From positions 1-16,998 of the forward strand of contig CAZRQV010000037.1 of NCBI GenBank assembly GCA_964602445.1: 16,998 nt of DNA. The letters are read 5' to 3'. Each line of letters starts with the position of its first letter. The first letter of the stretch is position 1. A program made the position numbers and the translations under genes. Source of the DNA: HGM12587 sp964602445 (GTDB lineage: Bacteria; Bacillota; Clostridia; Lachnospirales; Lachnospiraceae). The notes under the pieces were generated by a model. The model made no database searches and had not been told where the DNA came from. It saw nothing but the letters and a program-made list of their open reading frames with translations. This document shows positions 7,401-12,820 of this stretch, one piece after another.

Positions 7401-10400
7401 ATCGAAGATATTTATATTTCATTATTGAGAAATGCCAATACCGTAGAAATCAGTTTTGAAAATGCGGAAAATGGCGAAGTATATTATGATGAAACCTATG
7501 ATAAGGTTCAGAAAACTTATTATTACAGCAGCGGCGGTACAATGCTTCCATTTATTCAGGCACAGTATGCAGAAGAAATGTATGCATTTACAGATCAGAA
7601 TGGAGAACCGCTTCCAAATGATACCGTTGTTCTGATGAAAGCAAAAGCAACTCTGGATTATGACAAACATGAATCCAACAACGACCACGATGTATGGGAA
7701 GTGGAATTTATCGTAGATACTGAAGCTCCAAAAGTATTAAAAGCAGAAGTAATCAAGGAAGACGGAAGACAGTATTTAGATCTGACATTCCAGGATAACC
7801 AGAAAGTGGCAGCTGTATGTTTCATGAACAAATCAGGTGCAGTAGTAAAAGAAAAATATGCAGTAGATTCAAAACCGGGTGAAACGGTTACAGAAAGATA
7901 TGATATCACAGGTTACGGCAATGAATTTATGCTGATCATTGGTGATTATTCTGTAAACGAAACTTATTATGAAGTAGAAACAACGGATAATATTCCGGAA
8001 GTAAATACGGAACTTCTGTATGGCTATCGTGTTGCAACAGATACGATTTATGACGACAGTTTATATGGCTGGGTAGCAGTTGAGCCGGATAACAGAAGTG
8101 ATGATGATAAGATCATCGTAAAAGAACAGACCAGTGAATATTATGTAGATTATTCTTTACAGGCTGCAGAATACATCGACGGTTATGTATTGGCAGTCAA
8201 TGCCGGCGGACAGTTAGTATCCCTGACTCCGGGTGTATGGGATGACAGAACTGTGATCACAGAGTATGGTTTTGAAATCAAAGATATTACTTATGATCCG
8301 ACAGAAAAAGTTCTGTATGGATATAAGGGCGGTACAGACGGTACTTATGAAATCGTAAAGATTGACATTCTGACAGGAGAGTTAACCGGACTTGGTGAAT
8401 TATATACATGGTATGATCCAAGACCATATGCTCTGGCATGTGATGCAGAAGGTACATTGTATGGTATCGACAGCAATGGTCAGTTCAGAACAATGAACAA
8501 AACGACCGGAGAATGGAATGACGAAGTTCTGGTAGATACAAAATTGACACCGCTGAACGTACAGTCTATGACTTATAATCAGAAAGAAAACTGCATTTAC
8601 TGGGCAGCTCATCTGATGGATGAAACTTCTTATATTTATAAGTTTGATTTAAATAACAACTATGAATTTACATTAGTTGGAGAATTGTATGACAGTCCGG
8701 AATTAAATGGATTGATTTTCTTAGAAGATAAGGGATTTGATATTCCGGAAGAAAATGCAAAAGCACTGAAAATGCCATATGAATCAGCAACGGTTCTTTC
8801 AGGAACAACAAAAGACCTGAGTGCAGCACCGGATCCATGGTATGCAAGTACAGGTTCCCTGATCTGGAGCAGCTCTGATGAAAGTGTAGCCAGCGTAGAT
8901 ATTAAAGGAACAGTTACCGGCAAAAAAGAAGGTACTGCGACAATCACAGTAACAAGCAAAGAACTTCCGGAACTGACCGCTTCCTGCGAAATTCACGTTG
9001 TACAGCCAAAATCAGATCTGTATGGATTTGTAATTGGATCAGGTGCAGGTTATGCAAATCAGTGGCTCCACGTAAACACAGGACGTTTGAAAGCTGCGGA
9101 AGCTATGAGCGATCTTAGCTGGGTAACTTATGCAGCCGCAGAATATTATGATGGATTTATCTATGCATTTAATGATTCTACAGAATTTTATAAGATCGAT
9201 CCGTCAAATTATATTGAAACAAAGATTACCAATGCAAATAATATGTGGAGTATGAAAGATATGGCTTACGATTACTCTACAGGCTATATGTTTGGTATTG
9301 CAACAAAAGTGGGCGAAGATGGTATGACTTATCTGGTACATATCGATCTTCAGACCGGTTTGATCGAACAGGTTGGTAATTTCGCACTGTTAGACAACAG
9401 AGATGGTCAGCCGATCACACTTGCGATCTCTACAGAAGGAACCATCTATATCGTAACAGATACCGGTTATCTGTGTGAATGTGTCGGCGATAAGACTGCC
9501 GTTGGCGGAAACAATGGTGATGACGGAATCGGCGGCGGATGGCCGTTAAGTGCAGAGCCGGCAGACGATTTCGGAATCGACGGAGATGATTTCTTTGTGG
9601 GTGAAGAAGAAGGTTCTGAATTATCATTAGAAGTCATTGGTGTAACCGGTGTGACTCATTTTGCGGGTCTGACCAGTATGGCATATGACCATAATACAGG
9701 CGATATGTACTATACCTATGCAAATGGTGTGGAAGCAGAACAGCTTGCACTGGTAGATCAGGAAAATGGTACGGCACTGCCAGTCGGAAAAGTGGCAGGC
9801 GGTGCGCAGATCGTTGGTCTTTATACAGTGCCGGAAGAAGGCAATGTTCCGGAAAGACCATATGTAGAAGTTACAGAAATTAGTGCGACAGAAGATACGT
9901 TAAATCTGGTAACGGGAATGCAGATTGCAGCTCCGATCAATGTACAGCCGTTTAATGCGACAAACAGAGACGTTCAGTGGAGCGTATCCGAAGAAGGCGT
10001 GATCGCCATTGAAAACAATGTGATCACAGCACTGAACAAAGGAACTGTTACCGTAACAGCACAGATCGGAGATCTTTCCGCAGAATTTACCGTACGTGTT
10101 TATGGTGCTGCAGGTATTATGAAAGGATTTGTTGTATATGACTTTATGTACGAAGAAACCAATATCTGGGCAACCTTCAAAGACAGTGATCTGACCACAG
10201 GTACAGGTCTTGCAAACGCAGAAGAATATGTAATCGATGCGGCAGAATATTATAACGGCAAAGTTTATGCATATGATAATACCAATGCACAGTATCTGGT
10301 ATTAAATTCCAAATCTACCAAATACGAAGTAGAAAAGAGAATTAAACTCAATCATCCGGATATGGCAGATATGGCATTTGATTATTCCGAAGGTGTAATG

Positions 10401-12215
10401 TATGCATTAAGCTGTATCAGAAACGTAGATACCAATACCTCTTTATATGCAGTGAATATCGAAGACGGAAGCTACTATAAGATTGGTGAGCAGGGCGTTA
10501 CATTGAAGGCAATGACATGCTCTACGGATGGTACTCTTTACGGTGTAGATGCTTACGGCGGATTCTATAAGATCGATAAGAGAACTGGTGCAGAAGAGTA
10601 TCTGTTTAATACCGGATACAGTGCAAACGTATACCAGTCCATGGCATATGACCATAACACAGGCAATCTGTACTGGGCACAGTGCTATTGGGATCTTGAT
10701 TTCGGTTCAGAAGCAAATCTGATCCTGATCGATGTGGAAAATCAGGTGTCTGTAGAATTAGGACAGATTGGTTCTTCCGGTTGTCAGGTAACTGGTTTAT
10801 ACATTGATCCGAAGGGAGAAATGACCGTAGGAACACCGGAAATCGAAGCGGTGAAACTGGCATTTACCAATGAAATGATGTCCGTAGGAGATAGCAAGAA
10901 ACTTTCTGCATTTGCAGAACCGTTAAGTGCATCTCTGAAAAATGTAGTATTTGCCTATGCTTCCACCGATGAAAATGTAGTAACAGTAGATGCGGAAGGT
11001 AATATCACAGCAGTCGGTGTTGGAACTGCAAACATTCTGGTCTCTTATGCCGGAAAAGAAGCGGTATGCAAGGTTACGGTAATGGATGATCAGACGGAAT
11101 TCTATATTCTGAATCCAAACGGTTATGAAACTTCACCGGTTCTGAAACCAACAAAGATCAACAATAAAATGCTGTTGTCTGATCATACAGATTCTTTCAG
11201 AATTGAAAAAGCAACGTTAGGTACTGATGGATATTTCTATGCAGTAGGAAGAGATGGATACCTGTGGAAATTTACCGCAGATATGGAAATGATCGAAAAG
11301 ATTGGGGAAAAATCGATCGTAGATCAGCTGAACAACATGGATGAATTCCAGTGGTATGAAGAAATGCCGACCTTTGAAGTGAAAGCGCTGGCAACCAACG
11401 TATTTAATGATAAGGTATATGCACTGGTACGTGCTACAGATCTGTACGGAAACTACATGAGTTATCTGTATGAAGTAGATCTTACCTCAGGTGCAGCCGC
11501 TGTCGTAATGCAGGTACCGTGGGATGTAACACTTCCGACAACTATGACCTTCGATGGCGCAGATTCGATGCTTGTATATGATGGAAATATGGATTATATT
11601 TATCGTGTATCATTAACAGATGGTTCCGTAGAAGCGGTTGTCTGGACACAGGGAACTGTCGTTGCAACAGAAGATATTGCAATGTATTACAGCAGAGATC
11701 TTAACAGAGTGTTCCTGACAACCACAGATGACAGTCCGTTTAATGATGTTCATACCATCGGTCTGTATATACTGAATCTGGAAAACAATTCTTTTGAAAG
11801 ATACAGTCAGGCTTCTTATAATCAGGAAGTAAAAGGCTTTGTAATGCTGGAAGGAATTGAACTTGCGCAAGCACAGGAACAGGATGCAGAAGCAGAAGAA
11901 ATGACAGCTGTGGAAGCGGAAGAAGTAGTAGAAGCAGACGCGACTGAATCTGAGAAAACAGAAATTGTTGAATCTGAGGCAGAGGATTCTGCAGAAGAAT
12001 CTGAAGAAACAACTGCACCGGAAGAAACAGTAACTGTACCGGAAGACTCTGAAAACGCAGGAGAAACCTTACCGGAAGTTCCTGAAACACCGGAAGTGCC
12101 GGGAGAAACGGTGCCGGAAACACCGGAAGGCACAGAAACAGAAATGCCGGAAATGACAGAAGGAACTGAAACGGAAGAAGCGGAAGCTCCTGAAACTGTA
12201 GTTTCAGAAGAATAA
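4470..12215 (+). CDS. Giant secreted S8 subtilase (lactocepin-like) with propeller-like and BIG2 repeats
   Basis: A 2581-residue extracellular serine protease. In order: a signal peptide (about 1-29, cut after VQA); an I9-like propeptide (about 85-182); and an S8 domain with Asp220 (IIDTG), His298 (DHGTHVAG), Asn394 (AAGNS) and Ser625 (GTSMATP), a full catalytic set. A PA domain is inserted at about 445-570. Lactocepin-type beta domains follow (about 690-1170). Then come four propeller-like blocks (about 1180-1430, 1514-1787, 1880-2120, 2207-2464) with repeated 'MAYDHNTG..Y' and 'DGTLYGVD' type strands. They are separated by three BIG2-like domains (about 1436-1512, 1798-1878, 2124-2205), and an acidic Pro/Glu tail closes the protein. 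No LPXTG or membrane anchor is present. D782-x-D-x-N-G...D793 followed by A-x-x-L resembles a dockerin calcium loop. The start has a GGGAGAAG ribosome site inside the preceding gene. The substrate is unknown; family members digest host or dietary proteins. Confidence 0.93.
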   Translation: MKFKRVFAAFLAVFMMTSSLGNMGTVQAAEKTAAEETAETEEAATVETVGDVTLKEVDTAIKNTDLYALHTGKEEALEVLPEEDELVRVLIMVEGDSVIENNAKADLNLYTELQMHTIESKQDRVISKIERNVLAGEDLNVRYQYSWLLNGIAAEVEYGMIDEIEKISGVEKVILQPMYELEDEIVNSSSRTIADGGMIGREDTWTSGYTGKGIKIAIIDTGLDDDHQNFQAMSEEKLTEDSATKESVAAVLDQLNASTLYPNLTVDQVYYNNKVAFGFNYVDKSTVINHSTDSMGDHGTHVAGIAAANDLGNGEAVGVAPDAQLYVMKIFGANGGAYAEDILASIEDALMLDADVINMSLGSNAGFTSGGEEVDAIYARVGETNTILAVAAGNSTTAGLGNMWGTDTNLTSNPDNSIISSPATYQNVTSVASVENVAIKSDYIEAAGSKFGYIEGTDGMNESVAILAGKEYDYAMVGNYGQTLEDFTSADVAGKIAVVQRGISNFTSKHELAQEAGAVACIVYNNTVGSLNMGLTDGTGTIPCFSITLAAGECLAAAKEENADAKILIAKEKALLPNDDAGKMSDFSSWGASPDLSLEPDITGPGGNIYSTRDGGSYGLMSGTSMATPNVAGISALVMQYAKAMNPQMADDELHDYVNSLLISTSTPVVYEEETGLTYSPRLQGSGLANAYSATKTKAYLSVDGNEMPEAELFDDVDRTGNYNFTYHVNNFGEHAIYYVLSTNAQTEDVITDELGNFMSLTPKALSAATAESSDSFVFTYDYDENGATDTHDARELYLASVSGTKEKEAGAEFRYEVDTVEGSDRADVQAYLDALTGKESEADLADQVLKVEAGKTADVNVSVSLSAADKEYMDTYYENGAYVEGFTNLTARSTGDVDLSMPYLGFYGDWTEAPIIDYGYYWDDSETSNVNQYWNIIWTTIQGTDWMPGLNPYLEDEPFDQKNMTMSPNDDGITDSIEDIYISLLRNANTVEISFENAENGEVYYDETYDKVQKTYYYSSGGTMLPFIQAQYAEEMYAFTDQNGEPLPNDTVVLMKAKATLDYDKHESNNDHDVWEVEFIVDTEAPKVLKAEVIKEDGRQYLDLTFQDNQKVAAVCFMNKSGAVVKEKYAVDSKPGETVTERYDITGYGNEFMLIIGDYSVNETYYEVETTDNIPEVNTELLYGYRVATDTIYDDSLYGWVAVEPDNRSDDDKIIVKEQTSEYYVDYSLQAAEYIDGYVLAVNAGGQLVSLTPGVWDDRTVITEYGFEIKDITYDPTEKVLYGYKGGTDGTYEIVKIDILTGELTGLGELYTWYDPRPYALACDAEGTLYGIDSNGQFRTMNKTTGEWNDEVLVDTKLTPLNVQSMTYNQKENCIYWAAHLMDETSYIYKFDLNNNYEFTLVGELYDSPELNGLIFLEDKGFDIPEENAKALKMPYESATVLSGTTKDLSAAPDPWYASTGSLIWSSSDESVASVDIKGTVTGKKEGTATITVTSKELPELTASCEIHVVQPKSDLYGFVIGSGAGYANQWLHVNTGRLKAAEAMSDLSWVTYAAAEYYDGFIYAFNDSTEFYKIDPSNYIETKITNANNMWSMKDMAYDYSTGYMFGIATKVGEDGMTYLVHIDLQTGLIEQVGNFALLDNRDGQPITLAISTEGTIYIVTDTGYLCECVGDKTAVGGNNGDDGIGGGWPLSAEPADDFGIDGDDFFVGEEEGSELSLEVIGVTGVTHFAGLTSMAYDHNTGDMYYTYANGVEAEQLALVDQENGTALPVGKVAGGAQIVGLYTVPEEGNVPERPYVEVTEISATEDTLNLVTGMQIAAPINVQPFNATNRDVQWSVSEEGVIAIENNVITALNKGTVTVTAQIGDLSAEFTVRVYGAAGIMKGFVVYDFMYEETNIWATFKDSDLTTGTGLANAEEYVIDAAEYYNGKVYAYDNTNAQYLVLNSKSTKYEVEKRIKLNHPDMADMAFDYSEGVMYALSCIRNVDTNTSLYAVNIEDGSYYKIGEQGVTLKAMTCSTDGTLYGVDAYGGFYKIDKRTGAEEYLFNTGYSANVYQSMAYDHNTGNLYWAQCYWDLDFGSEANLILIDVENQVSVELGQIGSSGCQVTGLYIDPKGEMTVGTPEIEAVKLAFTNEMMSVGDSKKLSAFAEPLSASLKNVVFAYASTDENVVTVDAEGNITAVGVGTANILVSYAGKEAVCKVTVMDDQTEFYILNPNGYETSPVLKPTKINNKMLLSDHTDSFRIEKATLGTDGYFYAVGRDGYLWKFTADMEMIEKIGEKSIVDQLNNMDEFQWYEEMPTFEVKALATNVFNDKVYALVRATDLYGNYMSYLYEVDLTSGAAAVVMQVPWDVTLPTTMTFDGADSMLVYDGNMDYIYRVSLTDGSVEAVVWTQGTVVATEDIAMYYSRDLNRVFLTTTDDSPFNDVHTIGLYILNLENNSFERYSQASYNQEVKGFVMLEGIELAQAQEQDAEAEEMTAVEAEEVVEADATESEKTEIVESEAEDSAEESEETTAPEETVTVPEDSENAGETLPEVPETPEVPGETVPETPEGTETEMPEMTEGTETEEAEAPETVVSEE

Positions 12216-12269
12216 AACAGGAAAACTCTCATGGTAAACATGCAGTGAGATTATTAAAAAAGATTTTTG

Positions 12270-12305
12270 GCGCAGCAGTTTTTATAACTGCTGCGCTTTT
12301 TGTTT
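12270..12305 (+). terminator. Strong rho-independent terminator after the subtilase gene
   Basis: A perfect 11-bp stem, GCGCAGCAGTT (12270-12280) with AACTGCTGCGC (12286-12296), encloses a TTTAT loop and is followed by a T-rich tail. It ends the cohesin-like/subtilase operon about 55 bases after its stop codon. Confidence 0.93.
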
Positions 12306-12306
12306 T

Positions 12307-12416
12307 GTAGGAGAAATTTTGTTGTATTAACATATGAAAGTCATGGAATTTTCCTACTAAAAAGCACTCCGTGCTTGCTGTGCAGCTCGCAGAGTGGGAT
12401 GATGCCATAAATGGCA
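12307..12416. other. Structured non-coding stretch before the copper promoter
   Basis: Three inverted repeats lie in about 110 bases with no convincing gene. GTAGGA-g-AAATT (12307-12317) pairs with AATTTTCCTAC (12347-12357) apart from one bulged base. AAGCAC-TCC-GTGCTT is perfect (12362-12376). TGCCAT-AA-ATGGCA is perfect (12403-12416). CACTC...GAGTG (about 12365-12396) can form an alternative to the second. None has a T-run. It may be a dispersed intergenic repeat or a small RNA, and I cannot decide from one copy. Confidence 0.35.
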
Positions 12417-12435
12417 CGGATCGCTTTGGGGCATA

Positions 12436-12464
12436 TTGACAAATACCCCATGGGGGTATATGAT
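12436..12464 (+). promoter_or_regulatory. Promoter of the csoR-copA-kinase operon
   Basis: A consensus -35 TTGACA (12436-12441) and a -10 TATGAT (12459-12464) are spaced by 17 bases. The spacer is almost wholly occupied by the CsoR operator, so repressor binding directly excludes RNA polymerase. The leader to csoR is about 25 bases. Confidence 0.88.
12443..12459. promoter_or_regulatory. CsoR operator (copper-responsive)
   Basis: ATACCCCATGGGGGTAT is a near-perfect GC-tract inverted repeat of the type bound by CsoR-family repressors, which recognise TACCCC/GGGGTA half-sites. It sits between the -35 and -10, and csoR is the first gene downstream, so the operon should be autorepressed and induced by Cu(I). 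Confidence 0.88.
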
Positions 12465-12494
12465 GGCGTTAGATTGAAAGGAAGGAGAAGAAAT

Positions 12495-12803
12495 ATGTCA
12501 GAGAATCGATGCGAATGCTGCTCTCAAAAGAGCAAAGAACGTTCGGAAAAGGAATATAAAGATCTGATCAATCGTCTCAGCCGGATCGAAGGGCAGGTTC
12601 GTGGAGTGAAATCCATGGTAGAGAGAGATGCCTATTGTACAGATATTATTACGCAGGTAGCTGCGATCAATGCAGCGTTAAATAGTTTTAATAAAGTGCT
12701 TTTGGCCAATCATATTAAAAGCTGTGTGACTCGGGATATCAAAGATGGAAAAGAAGAAACTGTAGATGAACTGGTAACGCTTTTACAGAAATTGATGAAA
12801 TAA
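12495..12803 (+). CDS. csoR: Copper-sensing repressor CsoR
   Basis: A 102-residue, all-helical CsoR/RcnR-family repressor that leaves DNA when it binds Cu(I). The family core LINRLSRIEGQVRGVKSMVE (24-43) is present. The Cu(I) ligand triad is Cys48 (DAYC), His73 and Cys77 (NHIKSC), which marks a copper sensor rather than a nickel or formaldehyde sensor. The start at 12495 is set by the AAGGAGAAG ribosome site; the frame is open further upstream but would run into the promoter. An N-terminal CECC cluster (Cys6, 8, 9) lies outside the usual fold and is uncommon; it may bind extra metal or be neutral. It is the first gene of the copper operon, 17 bases before copA. Confidence 0.94.
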   Translation: MSENRCECCSQKSKERSEKEYKDLINRLSRIEGQVRGVKSMVERDAYCTDIITQVAAINAALNSFNKVLLANHIKSCVTRDIKDGKEETVDELVTLLQKLMK

Positions 12804-12820
12804 AAGAAAGAAGGGATAAG

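Noticed and set aside
11740..12241. Long minus-strand open frames opposite the protease tail
   Set aside because: They mirror the Glu/Pro-rich repeats of the real gene and give low-complexity Ser/Val or Leu/Pro strings without a start signal.
12411..12494. N-terminal extension of CsoR
   Set aside because: It would be translated from inside the operator and promoter. The family-length protein starts at 12495 behind a good ribosome site.
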